Source: Dolomitihabitans soli
Lineage (GTDB): Bacteria > Actinomycetota > Actinomycetes > Streptosporangiales > Streptosporangiaceae
Assembly (NCBI RefSeq): GCF_022213955.1
Contig: NZ_JAKNTW010000034.1
Location: forward strand, 1-64,000
Length of the DNA stretch: 64,000 bases
Reading direction: 5' to 3'
A program made the translations under genes and the position numbers. Every line of letters begins with the position of its first letter. The stretch's first letter is position 1. Below, in pieces: positions 51,380 to 62,721 of the stretch. Under the pieces are notes generated by a model. That model was given only the letters and a program-made list of their open reading frames with translations. It had not been told where the DNA came from and did no database searches.

Positions 51380-51838
51380 TCAGGACATTTTCTTGGACAT
51401 GTCATCGGTCCTGTGACCGACGCCGTCGGCCTTCTCGCTCACCCACTGGGAAGCGTCGGCCGCGGTCTCCTTCATCGAGTCGGTCCACCGCTCGGCGTTT
51501 CTGCGGTACATCATGTAGCCGGCAGTGCCGACGGCCAGCCCGCAGATGAGCACCATCATCGGCCAGCGTCGGGACTTGGCGGGTTTCGGGTCCATCCTCC
51601 TCGCGGCGTCGGCGAGGAACGCGCTGACCTTCGGCGCGAGCTCGTCCTCAACCGAGTGGGCGGCGCGGTCCAGCCTGGGCGCCGCCCAGATGCGGGCGTC
51701 GGACATGCGGTGTGCCGCCGCATCGCGGGCGTTGTCGGCCATCGGGCCGACCTGGTCCGCGGCGTCCATGAACCGGGCCTTCAGACTGTCCAGCCTGGTC
51801 CTCGGAGCTATGTGCCTTTTTCGCAGTTTCTGGGACAC
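51380..51838 (-). CDS. Hypothetical membrane protein
   Basis: The 152-residue protein has a helical, charged N-terminal half (DAADQVGPMADNARDAAAHR), a single membrane helix (WPMMVLICGLAVGTAGYMMY) and a short C-terminal tail. The GTG at 51838 follows GGGGAGG. Proteins of this shape often lie beside ppiA in Streptosporangiales-like genomes; the function is unknown. Confidence 0.75.
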   Translation of the reverse strand: MSQKLRKRHIAPRTRLDSLKARFMDAADQVGPMADNARDAAAHRMSDARIWAAPRLDRAAHSVEDELAPKVSAFLADAARRMDPKPAKSRRWPMMVLICGLAVGTAGYMMYRRNAERWTDSMKETAADASQWVSEKADGVGHRTDDMSKKMS

Positions 51839-52003
51839 AGCAACCTCCCCTGTCGTTGGGGCCCCGCAGCACCCCTTCCCGTACGAAGGCGGCTCAATCA
51901 TGACCAGTCGTGGGAGGATGCTGGTTGGGCCGAAGGGCCACAGAGATCAAAACATCATCGAATCGGCCTGCTGCACAGGCATATCCAAGGGGGAAACGTC
52001 CTC

Positions 52004-52540
52004 ATGGCTGACAACCTTTTCGCCACCTTGCGCACAAATCAGGGCACCATCAAGGTCAAGCTTTTTCCCGACCATGCCCCGAAGACCGTGCGTAACTTCG
52101 TCGAGCTCGCCGAAGGCACCCGCGAGTGGACCGACCCGGCCACCGAGCAGAAGACCAACGCCAAGCTCTACGACGGCACGGTCTTCCACCGGATCATCTC
52201 CGGCTTCATGATCCAGGGCGGCGACCCGCTCGGCCAGGGCATCGGCGGCCCGGGCTACGACTTCGACGACGAGATCCACCCCGACCACCAGTTCAGCCGC
52301 CCCTACCTGCTGGCGATGGCCAACGCGGGCAAGCGCGGCGGGCGCGGCACCAACGGCTCGCAGTTCTTCATCACGCTCGGGCCGCAGCCGCACCTCAACG
52401 GCAAGCACACCATCTTCGGCGAGGTCGTCGAGGGTAGTGACGTGGTCGACCAGATCTCCCGGGTGGAGACCGGCCGGATGGACCGTCCGGTCAAGGACGT
52501 CGTGCTGGAGCAGGTCACCATCGAGCGTGTGCCCGCCTAG
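52004..52540 (+). CDS. ppiA: Cyclophilin-type peptidyl-prolyl isomerase
   Basis: The 178-residue cytoplasmic protein has the cyclophilin core: VFHRIISGFMIQGGD (catalytic Arg), GTNGSQFFITLGPQPHLNGK and HTIFGEV. It catalyses proline isomerisation in folding. AAGGGGGAAA precedes the ATG. Its position left of rhomboid, crgA and the pkn cluster matches the conserved actinobacterial order. Confidence 0.93.
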   Translation: MADNLFATLRTNQGTIKVKLFPDHAPKTVRNFVELAEGTREWTDPATEQKTNAKLYDGTVFHRIISGFMIQGGDPLGQGIGGPGYDFDDEIHPDHQFSRPYLLAMANAGKRGGRGTNGSQFFITLGPQPHLNGKHTIFGEVVEGSDVVDQISRVETGRMDRPVKDVVLEQVTIERVPA

Positions 52541-52681
52541 TCCGGCGACCAGGGGATGAGCGGCGGCCAGGGCTGACCCGGGCCGCCGCTCCCCGCTTCT
52601 CGTGCCACAGTTGGGCGCGAAGATGAATAGGCTGGCGGGGTCTGTGGATTAGCGCACGGTCGAAGGGGCCATGAGCACACG

Positions 52682-53563
52682 ATGACCAGCCAGCCACCCA
52701 TCCCGCCCACCCAGCCCGATCAGCCGGGCCCGGAGGCGGTGCCGACGTGTTACCGGCACCCCGAACGCGAAACCTACGTCCGCTGCCAGCGCTGCGAGCG
52801 CCCCATCTGCCCCGACTGCATGCGCGAGGCGTCGGTGGGCCACCAGTGCGTGGAGTGCGTGCGCGCCGGCGGCAAGACGGTACGGCAGGCCAAGGCCGTC
52901 TTCGGCGGCAGGGCGGTCGTCACGCCCGTGGTCACCTATGCCCTGCTGGCGCTCAACATCGTCGCCTATGGCATAGAGACCCTGTTCACCGAGACGATCG
53001 TCAACGAGTTCGCGATGAACTCCGTCGCCGTGGGGATCTACGGCGAGTGGTGGCGCCTGGTCACCGGCGCGTTCCTGCACTATCCGCTGTCCTACGGCGG
53101 GTTCGGCATCGCGCACATCCTCTTCAACATGTGGGCGCTCTACGCGATCGGCCCGGAGTTGGAGCGGCGGCTCGGCTCGGTGCGCTTCGGAGTGCTCTAC
53201 CTGCTGTCCGCCATCGGCGGCTCGGTCGCCGTCTACCTGTTCGGCGTGGTGGCGGTCGGCGCGTCCGGCGCGATCTACGGCATGTTCGGCGCCCTCTTCG
53301 TGATCAGCAGACGGCTCGGCTACGACCCGCGGGGCGTGCTCTGGCTGATCGGCATCAACGTGGTGATCACCTTCCTGGTGCCGGGCATCAGCTGGCAGGG
53401 ACACCTCGGTGGCCTGGTGACCGGCGTGATCGTGGCGGCGGCGCTGGCATACGCCCCGGAGAAGAACCGGGATGCCATCCAGCTGGTCGCCGCCGCCGTG
53501 ATCTTCGCCGCGCTCGTGCTGACCGTGTTCCTGCTGCCGCCTCTGGCGGCCTTGAGTATGTGA
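52682..53563 (+). CDS. Rhomboid family intramembrane serine protease
   Basis: The 293-residue protein starts with a B-box-like zinc-binding segment (CYRHPERETYVRCQRCERPI and paired Cys). A six-helix rhomboid domain follows, with the catalytic Ser in GASGAIYGMFGAL and His in WQGHLGGLVTG. The HILFNMWAL motif is present. It cleaves membrane proteins within the bilayer; the substrate is unknown. Confidence 0.93.
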   Translation: MTSQPPIPPTQPDQPGPEAVPTCYRHPERETYVRCQRCERPICPDCMREASVGHQCVECVRAGGKTVRQAKAVFGGRAVVTPVVTYALLALNIVAYGIETLFTETIVNEFAMNSVAVGIYGEWWRLVTGAFLHYPLSYGGFGIAHILFNMWALYAIGPELERRLGSVRFGVLYLLSAIGGSVAVYLFGVVAVGASGAIYGMFGALFVISRRLGYDPRGVLWLIGINVVITFLVPGISWQGHLGGLVTGVIVAAALAYAPEKNRDAIQLVAAAVIFAALVLTVFLLPPLAALSM

Positions 53564-53614
53564 CCGTGTGGAGTCAGGGGTTTCCCCAGGTGTGGATAAA
53601 GTCTGTGGAAAGTC

Positions 53615-53863
53615 CTAACGCCAGCGGGTGGAAAGCACCACACCGAAGATGATGAAAACAAACCCGATCAAGAGGTTCCAGTTGGCGAGCGGGCCGATGA
53701 AGGGCGCCGTCGGGGCCACGTAGTAGACCGCGATCCAGAGGATGCCGAAGATCCAGGCGACGACCATCGTCGGTGCCAGCCAACGTGGGCTGACCTTGAT
53801 CTGCTGCGGCTTGGCAGGCGGGGTGTAGACCGCCTTCTTGCGAATCTTGGAGGACTTGGGCAC
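53615..53863 (-). CDS. crgA: Cell division protein CrgA
   Basis: The 82-residue protein has a basic N-terminus (PKSSKIRKKAVYTPP) and two membrane helices (TMVVAWIFGILWIAVYYV and LLIGFVFIIFGVVLS). CrgA regulates septation and connects FtsZ to cell-wall synthesis in actinobacteria. The start is the GTG at 53863, with AGGAGT upstream. Confidence 0.93.
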   Translation of the reverse strand: MPKSSKIRKKAVYTPPAKPQQIKVSPRWLAPTMVVAWIFGILWIAVYYVAPTAPFIGPLANWNLLIGFVFIIFGVVLSTRWR

Positions 53864-54040
53864 GGGGTAACTCCTGGTGAACGCCACACGGGCTCCGGAT
53901 GCCCGCACGACTCTGTCAGCTAGCGTAATCGCTGGTAGCGACGACCCGAATAAGGATAGTCGGCACGGGTGGGGCATGGCGATCCCGCAACTCCGCCCGG
54001 CGGCCGATCTGATCCCCTGACCGGCGATGACCGAGGACAA

Positions 54041-54613
54041 ATGCCCCGAGTGCTGGTGGTCGACAACCACGACAGCTTCGTCCACACCATCGTCCAGTAT
54101 CTTCGCGTGCTGGGCGCGGAATGCGACGTCCGGATGCGCGACGACGTCACCCTTGACACCCCGGCCGGCTTCGATGGCGTGCTCATCAGCCCCGGCCCCG
54201 GCTCGCCCGAGGCCGCCGGGCTGAGCGTCCCCCTGGTACGGCAGTGCGAACGGGCCTCGGTGCCGCTCCTCGGCGTCTGCCTCGGCCACCAGGCCATCGC
54301 CGTCGCCTACGGAGCCTCGGTCGGCCGGGCCGCCACGCTCATGCACGGCCGGACCAGCGCCGTCGCCCATGACGGGCGGGGACTCTTCACCGGGATTCCC
54401 TCACCGGTGACCATGACCCGCTACCACTCGCTCGCCGTACGGGCCGGGATGCTTCCGGCCGTGCTGGAGGTCAGCGCCACCGCGCCGGACGGCGAGATCA
54501 TGGGGCTGCGCCACCGGAGCGCGCCCATCGAGGGTGTGCAGTTCCACCCCGAATCCGTGCTGTCCGAGCACGGGCACCGGCTGCTCGGCAACTGGCTCGC
54601 CGCGATCGTGTAA
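54041..54613 (+). CDS. Glutamine amidotransferase of anthranilate/aminodeoxychorismate synthase
   Basis: The 190-residue class I amidotransferase has the nucleophile Cys in LLGVCLGHQAIA, the oxyanion GPGSP loop and the His-Glu pair in GVQFHPESVLSEHG. It supplies ammonia to TrpE or PabB. No partner chorismate enzyme is adjacent. This is the stand-alone trpG/pabA gene that lies beside pknB in actinobacteria. Confidence 0.92.
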   Translation: MPRVLVVDNHDSFVHTIVQYLRVLGAECDVRMRDDVTLDTPAGFDGVLISPGPGSPEAAGLSVPLVRQCERASVPLLGVCLGHQAIAVAYGASVGRAATLMHGRTSAVAHDGRGLFTGIPSPVTMTRYHSLAVRAGMLPAVLEVSATAPDGEIMGLRHRSAPIEGVQFHPESVLSEHGHRLLGNWLAAIV

Positions 54614-54693
54614 CGCCCCGCACTCCTCGAACGACTAACCGGTGAGGGCCTGCGCCGTTGCCCCCGAGCGGCGGAGGTCCTCTCTACATGCCA

Positions 54694-54722
54694 CAGGCCC
54701 CCTTCCGGTGGAAGAGGGCCTG
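54694..54722. terminator. Terminator between amidotransferase and pknB
   Basis: CAGGCCCCCTTCC and GGAAGAGGGCCTG pair with one mismatch around GGT and are followed by TTT on the plus strand. It ends the rightward amidotransferase gene and the leftward pkn operon. Confidence 0.8.
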
Positions 54723-54745
54723 TTTCGGCGTCTACCGGCCGGGGC

Positions 54746-56596
<1,851 letters not shown>

Positions 56597-56678
56597 TTCC
56601 TGCACTGTCCCTTACCGTTCATCTTGGGTGCCGACTGGCTCGTGAGCCGCCGGTGTCCATCATCGACCCCATAACGCA

Positions 56679-58103
56679 TCACGTCTCCCCCTTTGGTGGG
56701 TTGGTGTCACCCGGGTCGGGAGGATCCACTGGTGTCATGCTGGGCGTCAGGGTCTGTGTGGGCGTCGGGGTCGGGGTCGGAGTCGGGGTGGTGGGGGTGG
56801 GCTTCGGAGTCGGCGTACGGGTGGGCGTAGCGGATGAGCTTACGCTAGCCGACGGGGACGGTGACGGTCGCGGTGACTTCACCGCGGGCACGCTGGTTCG
56901 CACCCGTGTCGGCGGCCGGGCGGTCTTGGTCGGCTTCGCCGGAGGTGTCTTGCTGACCCGCTGGGTCGGCTCCTCGGTGCCGCCGGTGGCGGTCTGCTCG
57001 GGCAGCTGGGCCAGGGCGAGCGCGCCCAGCCCGACGGCCGCGGCACATCCCGCGGTGGCCACCAGCACGGTCGTGGTGCGGCGCCGTCCCTTGCGCGGCG
57101 CCTGGGCGGTGGTCCGCGCGGGCATGCCGGGTATCGAGGCGGGATCGTAGAGGCCGGGCTCGCCGGGACGGAAGGGTAGCGGCGGCGGCGCGGGCTGTGG
57201 TTGCGCCTGGGCCGTATCCTGCCCCCTCCGGACGCGTCGCCCCACGGGGTCGGTCAGATTGCTCAGATCCACCGCGTCGCTGCCCGCCAGCGACTCGCGC
57301 AGCGCGTAGGCGCGGTCGGCCAGTTCGCGGGCGCTGCCCGGCCGGCTGCGGGGGTCCTTGGCCAGCAGGGCCATGACCAGCCCGCGCACCGGGCCGGGGA
57401 TGTCTCCGGGCAGCGGCGGAGGCGGGTCGTTGAGGTGCTGGAGGGCCAGCGCCACCTGGGTGTCGGCGCCGAACGGGAGCCTGCCGGCGAGACACTCGTA
57501 GGCGACCACGCCCAGGGAGTACAGGTCGGTGGAGGGGGTCAGCGGCGAGCCCGAGGCCTGTTCGGGGCTGACGTACTGCGCGGTGCCGAGCACGGTGCCG
57601 GTCTGGGTGACCGGCGCGGCCTCCATCGCGCGGGCGATGCCGAAGTCCGTGATCTTGATCACGCCGGCCTGGGTCACCAGCATGTTGCCGGGCTTGACGT
57701 CCCGGTGGATGATTCCCGACTCGTGGGCGGTCTCCAGCGCCCTGGCCGACTGGTGGACCACGTCGAGGGTGACCTCGGGGCTCAGCCGGGGATTACGGGC
57801 CAGGATGGCCGACAGGGGCTCACCCGAGACGAGCTCCATGACCAGGTAGGCGACGTCGGCGTGCTCGCCGTAGTCGTAGACCTGCGCGATGCCGGGGTCG
57901 GCGAGCCCCGCGGTGATCTGCGCCTCGGTGCGGAACCGCCGCCGGAAGGCGGGATCGGCCGCCACGTGCTGGCGCAGCAGCTTGACGGCCACCTCACGGC
58001 CGAGCAACTCGTCTCGCGCGCGCCAGACCTCGCCCATGCCCCCGGCGGCGATCCGGCTCACCAGGAGATACCGGTCGCCCAGCTTGGGGCCGTGGGAGGT
58101 CAT
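56679..58103 (-). CDS. pknA: Ser/Thr protein kinase PknA-like
   Basis: The 474-residue protein has a kinase domain (about 11-275) with AAGGMGEVWRA, VAVKLLR, HRDVKPGNML and DFGIARA. A membrane helix (VLVATAGCAAAVGLGALAL) follows, then an extracellular Thr/Pro/Ser-rich tail of about 100 residues without PASTA domains. It regulates cell shape and division with PknB. Its start overlaps the end of pbpA (58100-58103), consistent with coupled translation. Confidence 0.94.
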   Translation of the reverse strand: MTSHGPKLGDRYLLVSRIAAGGMGEVWRARDELLGREVAVKLLRQHVAADPAFRRRFRTEAQITAGLADPGIAQVYDYGEHADVAYLVMELVSGEPLSAILARNPRLSPEVTLDVVHQSARALETAHESGIIHRDVKPGNMLVTQAGVIKITDFGIARAMEAAPVTQTGTVLGTAQYVSPEQASGSPLTPSTDLYSLGVVAYECLAGRLPFGADTQVALALQHLNDPPPPLPGDIPGPVRGLVMALLAKDPRSRPGSARELADRAYALRESLAGSDAVDLSNLTDPVGRRVRRGQDTAQAQPQPAPPPLPFRPGEPGLYDPASIPGMPARTTAQAPRKGRRRTTTVLVATAGCAAAVGLGALALAQLPEQTATGGTEEPTQRVSKTPPAKPTKTARPPTRVRTSVPAVKSPRPSPSPSASVSSSATPTRTPTPKPTPTTPTPTPTPTPTQTLTPSMTPVDPPDPGDTNPPKGET

Positions 58104-59560
58104 CGCAACACCGCCTCCATGACGGCCTTGGCGATGGGCGCGGCGGTCTGGCCGCCCGAGGCGTCGCTGCCCGCGCTGCCCGACTCGACGATGACCGCGA
58201 CGGCGACCTTCGGGTCCTCGGCCGGGGCGAAGGAGATGAACCAGGCGTGCGGGTCCTGGCCCTCGGCGGTCTCGGCGGTGCCGGTCTTGCCGCCGACGTT
58301 GATCCCGCTGATCTGCGCCGCGCTCGCCGTGCCGTTCTGGACCACGCTGACCATCATCTGGCGCAGCTTGCCCGCCGTCTCGGGGCTGACCGCCTCGCCG
58401 ACCTCCTCGGGGTCGGCGGCCTCGACCTCGCCCCCCTCGGCGTCGGCGACCTTGTTGACCAGGTAGGGCTTCATGACGGTGCCGTTGTTGGCGATGCCGG
58501 CGGAGACCATGGCCATCTGGAGCGGGGTCATCTGGTTGTCGCGCTGACCGATCGACGCCTGCGCGAGGGCCGCCGCGTCCACTTCGTCACCGAAGCTGCT
58601 GTCGGCCGCCCGCATGGGGATCTCCAGCGGGTCGCCGCCGATGCCGAACCTGCTCGCCTGCTCGTTCATGGCGTCGTAGCCGAGGTCCATGCCGATCTTG
58701 CCGAACGGCGTGTTGCACGATTTCTCAAGTGCGAACACCAGCGACACCTGGCCGGTGCCGCACGCCGCGCCACCGGAGTTCGGCAGGTCCTGCGCGGTGG
58801 GGACGTTGGGCAGGTCGAGCAGTTGCGGGGCCTCGACCACGGTCTGCGGGCCGCGGCTGCTGTCGTCTTCGAGGAAGGCGGCGGCCGTCAGGACCTTGTA
58901 GGTCGAGCCGGGCGGGTAGGAGCGGCTGATGGCACGGTTGATCAGGGGAGAGGTCTTGTCGGCGTCGAGCTTGTTGTAGGCCGCGAAGACCTCGCCCTTG
59001 TTGGGCGTGGAGAGCTTGTTGGGGTCGTAGGTCGGCAGTGAGACCATGGCCAGGATCGCGCCGGTCTTCGGTTCGAGCGCGACCACCGCCCCGCGCTTGC
59101 CGCTCTGCCGCAGCGCGTTGTAGGCCGCCTCCTGCGCCTTGGGCCGGATCGTCAGGTCGACGCTGGCGCCCTTGCTCGCCTTGTTGGTGAACAGGTCGAT
59201 GCTCCGCCGGATCAGCAGGTCGGCGCTGGAACCGTCGAGCAGCTGGTTGCGCGCCTGCTCGATGCCCGACTCGCTCTCCGGCGAGAAGTAGCCGGTGATG
59301 TGGGCGTAGATCGGCCCCTTGGGATATCTCCGCTGGAAGCGATAGTCGCTCTCCGGATTCTCCACCGACTCGGCGAGCACCTGGTCACCCGCGAGGATCC
59401 GGCCGCGCTCGACCTGGTAGCGGTCATAGAAGTTCCGCTTGTTCCGCGAGTCCGCGCGGTAATCCTCCGCCCGTACGGCCTGCACGTAGTTGACGTTCAC
59501 CATCAGCAGGCCGAACATCAGCAGGCATGCGAGTGCCGCGCGCTTGAGTGGTCCGTTCAT
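58100..59560 (-). CDS. pbpA: Penicillin-binding protein PbpA (class B transpeptidase)
   Basis: The 486-residue protein has an N-terminal membrane helix, a PBP dimer-like region and a transpeptidase domain. The active-site motifs are SxxK in YPPGSTYKVLTAA and KTGT in NVGGKTGTAET, with SCNT as the SxN motif. It crosslinks septal or polar peptidoglycan together with the RodA/FtsW protein encoded next. A four-base overlap on each side indicates tight coupling. Confidence 0.94.
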   Translation of the reverse strand: MNGPLKRAALACLLMFGLLMVNVNYVQAVRAEDYRADSRNKRNFYDRYQVERGRILAGDQVLAESVENPESDYRFQRRYPKGPIYAHITGYFSPESESGIEQARNQLLDGSSADLLIRRSIDLFTNKASKGASVDLTIRPKAQEAAYNALRQSGKRGAVVALEPKTGAILAMVSLPTYDPNKLSTPNKGEVFAAYNKLDADKTSPLINRAISRSYPPGSTYKVLTAAAFLEDDSSRGPQTVVEAPQLLDLPNVPTAQDLPNSGGAACGTGQVSLVFALEKSCNTPFGKIGMDLGYDAMNEQASRFGIGGDPLEIPMRAADSSFGDEVDAAALAQASIGQRDNQMTPLQMAMVSAGIANNGTVMKPYLVNKVADAEGGEVEAADPEEVGEAVSPETAGKLRQMMVSVVQNGTASAAQISGINVGGKTGTAETAEGQDPHAWFISFAPAEDPKVAVAVIVESGSAGSDASGGQTAAPIAKAVMEAVLR

Positions 59561-60933
59561 CGCTGAAACACCTGCGTCATTCCTTCGTCCTGGATGGCCT
59601 GGGGCGGTGGCTTGCGAGCCGCGTCCGACATGCGTACCAGCAGTGCGATAAGAATCCAGTTAGCCAGCAGCGCGGAGCCGCCCTGCGACATGAAGGGGGT
59701 GACCAGGCCGGTCAGCGGGATCAGGTTGGTGACGCCGCCGACGATGATGAAGACCTGCCAGGCGAGGATGAACGACAGGCCGCCCGCGAGCAGTTTGGAG
59801 AACGGGTCGCGGGCCGCGATCGCGGTGCGGAGCCCGCGCTCCACCAGCAGCGCGTAGATCATCAGCAGCGCCATCAGGCCGGTCAGGCCCAGCTCCTCGC
59901 CGGCCGCGGTGAAGATGAAGTCGGAGAAGGCCAGCGGGATCTCGTCGGGGTGCCCCTGCCCGAGCCCGGTGCCGAGGATGCCGCCGGAGCCCAGCGCGAA
60001 CAGGCCCTGCATGAGCTGCTCGCTGCCGCCGACCTTCTCGAAGAGCTCCTGGTTGCCGGGATCGAGAAAGACCTCGAACCGGTCGCGGACGTGGCCGAAG
60101 AGCAGGCCGGCGAGGACCGCGCCGCCGATGAAGAGCAGGATCCCGATCAGCACCCAGGAGGTGCGCTGAGTGGCGATGTAGAGCATCGCGATGAACGCGC
60201 CGAAGATCAGCAGCGAGGTGCCGAGGTCCTTCTGGAGGATGAGGACGCCGAGGCTGACCCCCCAGGTGATGAGCACCGGGCCGAGGTCACGGGCGCGCGG
60301 CAGGTCGATGAAGAGCAGCCGGCGCCCCGCGAGGGCGAGCACGTCTCTCTTGGCCACCAGATAGCCGGCGAAGAAGATGACCAGCGCGATCTTGACGAAT
60401 TCGGCGGGCTGGAGGGTGGTGAAGCCGAGGTCGATCCAGATGGCGGCGCCGTTGATCTCCTCGCCGATGAAGGGGAGCAGCGGGGCGATGAGGAAGGCCA
60501 GGCCCAGGAAACCCGCGGTGTACGTCATCCGCTGCAGCGCGCGGTGGTCGCGCAGCACGATCAGCGTGACGGTGAACATGACGATGCCGGCGCCGGTCCA
60601 GAAGAGCTGCGTGCTGGCGGAGGCGCGTGGCATGCCGCCCGCCTCAAGCCGGTAGATCATCACCAGGCCGATGCCGTTCACCAGCGTGACCAGCGGGAGG
60701 ATCAGAGGATCGGCCCAAGGGGCGAACTTGGCGAGCACGAGGTAGGCGGCGAGCATCAGCCCGCCCAGGCCCAAGCCGTACGTGAGCATCCCGGCGGGGA
60801 TCTGGTCGTCGATTGCCAGGCCCACGTTGGCGTAGGCGAGCATGACGATGGCGACGGCGAAGGCGAGCATGGCGAGTTGGGCCCCACGCCGCTTGGCGGG
60901 CAGGGTGACCTGTGCCCCATCGACCGCGGTCAT
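59557..60933 (-). CDS. rodA: FtsW/RodA/SpoVE family peptidoglycan polymerase
   Basis: The 458-residue SEDS protein has about ten to twelve membrane helices, the extracellular loop with WIDLGFTTLQPAEFVKIALV, and the C-terminal signature NLIPLTGLVTPFMSQGGSAL. SEDS proteins polymerise glycan strands in partnership with class B PBPs, here PbpA. It follows pstP by 38 bases in the operon. Confidence 0.94.
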   Translation of the reverse strand: MTAVDGAQVTLPAKRRGAQLAMLAFAVAIVMLAYANVGLAIDDQIPAGMLTYGLGLGGLMLAAYLVLAKFAPWADPLILPLVTLVNGIGLVMIYRLEAGGMPRASASTQLFWTGAGIVMFTVTLIVLRDHRALQRMTYTAGFLGLAFLIAPLLPFIGEEINGAAIWIDLGFTTLQPAEFVKIALVIFFAGYLVAKRDVLALAGRRLLFIDLPRARDLGPVLITWGVSLGVLILQKDLGTSLLIFGAFIAMLYIATQRTSWVLIGILLFIGGAVLAGLLFGHVRDRFEVFLDPGNQELFEKVGGSEQLMQGLFALGSGGILGTGLGQGHPDEIPLAFSDFIFTAAGEELGLTGLMALLMIYALLVERGLRTAIAARDPFSKLLAGGLSFILAWQVFIIVGGVTNLIPLTGLVTPFMSQGGSALLANWILIALLVRMSDAARKPPPQAIQDEGMTQVFQR

Positions 60934-60971
60934 GGGCGCACTCTCTCGGCTGCTCGATGAACCTGAATCAA

Positions 60972-62243
60972 CTAGGGGGACCTCGTGGCTTGGGGGTTCG
61001 GGCTGGTGGTCTTGCTGGGCTCCTCCTTGGCGGGGGCGGTGAGCTCGTTGACCTTCTTCAGACCCTCGTCGACGCTGGTGACCGGTATGCCGTTGCGGAC
61101 CGAGCCCTCCTGCAGGGCGCCGAGACCGGAGACCGGGCGACCGGTCCCCTTCTCGACCGAGAACAGCTGCACCGGACCCAGCTCGGCGTCGATGCCTCTG
61201 AAGACGACTATCTCATCCCCGTTGGCACCGACGAAGAACTGTTGCTGAGTCCATCTCCAGCCGAGGAACCCGCCACCGACGACGATCACCATCGCGAGCC
61301 CGAAAACCGTGACCAGCAACGGCCACACACGCTTTCGCCTGCGGATCGGCTGGGCGAGCGTCTCGCCGGCCGGTGATGGACGATCGTCGTCGGTGATGAT
61401 CGGTTGCGGTGCGGTGATCGTGGTGGCCCGCCCGCCCGAGGTGTCCGGTGGCTGTGTCCGGATCCGGGTGGCTCCGGCGGCGCCCACGACGGCGGCGTCC
61501 CCGGGTGGGGTCACGCCGTCCTCGATCTCGACGACGTCGGCCAGCACGCAGGTGATGTTGTCGGGCCCGCCGCCTCGGTTGGCCAGGTCGATGAGCGCCC
61601 GGACCACCTCGTCCGGATCGTCGATCGTGGTCAGCGTGCTGTGCAGGGTCTCCGCGCTCACCACGCCTGACAGGCCGTCGGAACAGAGGAGGTAGCGGTC
61701 GTCGACCTGGGCCTCGCGAAGCGTGAGGTCGGGATCGACCTCGCCGCTGCCGTCGAGGGCCCGCAGCAGGATCGACCGCTGCGGATGCGTGGCGGCCTCC
61801 TCCGGCGTGATCCGGCCGTCGTCGACGAGCGACTGGACGAGTGTGTGGTCATGGGTGATCTGGTACAGCTCGCCTCTGCGGAGCAGGTAGGCGCGCGAGT
61901 CGCCGACGTGCACCAGGGCGACCTGCGTGCCGTTCCAGAGCATTGCGGTGAGGGTGGTGCCCATGCCTTTCAGGCTGGGATCTCGGCCGACCATCTCGTG
62001 CAGTTTGCGATTGGCGTCGCGAACCGCGGCCTCGATGGCGCTGAGCAGGTCACCCTCGCGGGAGTCCTCTTCGAGAGAGGCCATTGCGGCGATGGCGACC
62101 GAGCTGGCCACCTCACCGTGAGCATGCCCGCCCATGCCGTCGGCGACGGCAAGCAGGCGGCCGCTGGCGTACGCCGAGTCCTCGTTTCCTTCGCGGAGGA
62201 GGCCGACGTCCGAGCGGGCGGCGTAGCGGAGTGCGATGGTCAT
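60972..62243 (-). CDS. pstP: PP2C-type Ser/Thr phosphatase PstP
   Basis: The 423-residue protein has a PP2C domain (about 5-235) with DVGLLREGNEDSAY, VADGMGGHAHGE, LCSDGLSGVV and GGPDNITCVL. A linker follows, then one membrane helix (LLVTVFGLAMVIVVGGGFLG) and an extracellular domain ending in a Pro/Thr-rich tail. It reverses phosphorylation by PknA and PknB. The start overlaps the fhaB end by four bases. Confidence 0.95.
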   Translation of the reverse strand: MTIALRYAARSDVGLLREGNEDSAYASGRLLAVADGMGGHAHGEVASSVAIAAMASLEEDSREGDLLSAIEAAVRDANRKLHEMVGRDPSLKGMGTTLTAMLWNGTQVALVHVGDSRAYLLRRGELYQITHDHTLVQSLVDDGRITPEEAATHPQRSILLRALDGSGEVDPDLTLREAQVDDRYLLCSDGLSGVVSAETLHSTLTTIDDPDEVVRALIDLANRGGGPDNITCVLADVVEIEDGVTPPGDAAVVGAAGATRIRTQPPDTSGGRATTITAPQPIITDDDRPSPAGETLAQPIRRRKRVWPLLVTVFGLAMVIVVGGGFLGWRWTQQQFFVGANGDEIVVFRGIDAELGPVQLFSVEKGTGRPVSGLGALQEGSVRNGIPVTSVDEGLKKVNELTAPAKEEPSKTTSPNPQATRSP

Positions 62244-62704
62244 TTGCGCAATTCAATGACGGTCTTGCCGATGCGGATCGGAACACCGAGCGGCACCGGC
62301 ATCGGACGGGTGACTTTTGAGCGGTCGAGGTACGTGCCGTTGGTCGAACCGAGATCTTCCACGATCCACTGACCGTCCTGGGGGAAGAGCCGGGCATGCC
62401 GGCTGGAAGCGTAGTCGTCGCTGAGGACCAGCGTGGCGTCATTCGCCCGGCCGATGGTGATGGGCGTCTCCGTGAGATCGATTGTGGTGCCCTGTAAGGG
62501 GCCACCGGTGACGACCATCTGCCGTGGCTCCCCCTTCTTTGGTTTCGCAGCGATTTTTGCAGGTTTGGCCGCCTTGCGTGCGGGTGCAGCGGCCGTTCGC
62601 GTTCCGAACAAGTCTGTCCGGATCACACCGACCGCGGCAATCACAAAGAACCACAGCACCGCGAGGAACGCGAGCCGGATCAGCAGCAGGGTGAGCTCGG
62701 ACAT
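62240..62704 (-). CDS. fhaB: FHA domain protein FhaB (FipA-like)
   Basis: The 154 residues comprise an N-terminal membrane helix (LLIRLAFLAVLWFFVIAAVGV), a basic Ala/Lys-rich linker and a C-terminal FHA domain with ITIGRAND, SSRHARLF and GSTNGTYLD. It binds phosphothreonine on kinase substrates and links PknA/B signalling to division proteins. Confidence 0.95.
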   Translation of the reverse strand: MSELTLLLIRLAFLAVLWFFVIAAVGVIRTDLFGTRTAAAPARKAAKPAKIAAKPKKGEPRQMVVTGGPLQGTTIDLTETPITIGRANDATLVLSDDYASSRHARLFPQDGQWIVEDLGSTNGTYLDRSKVTRPMPVPLGVPIRIGKTVIELRK

Positions 62705-62721
62705 GGACCGTTTGTCTACCT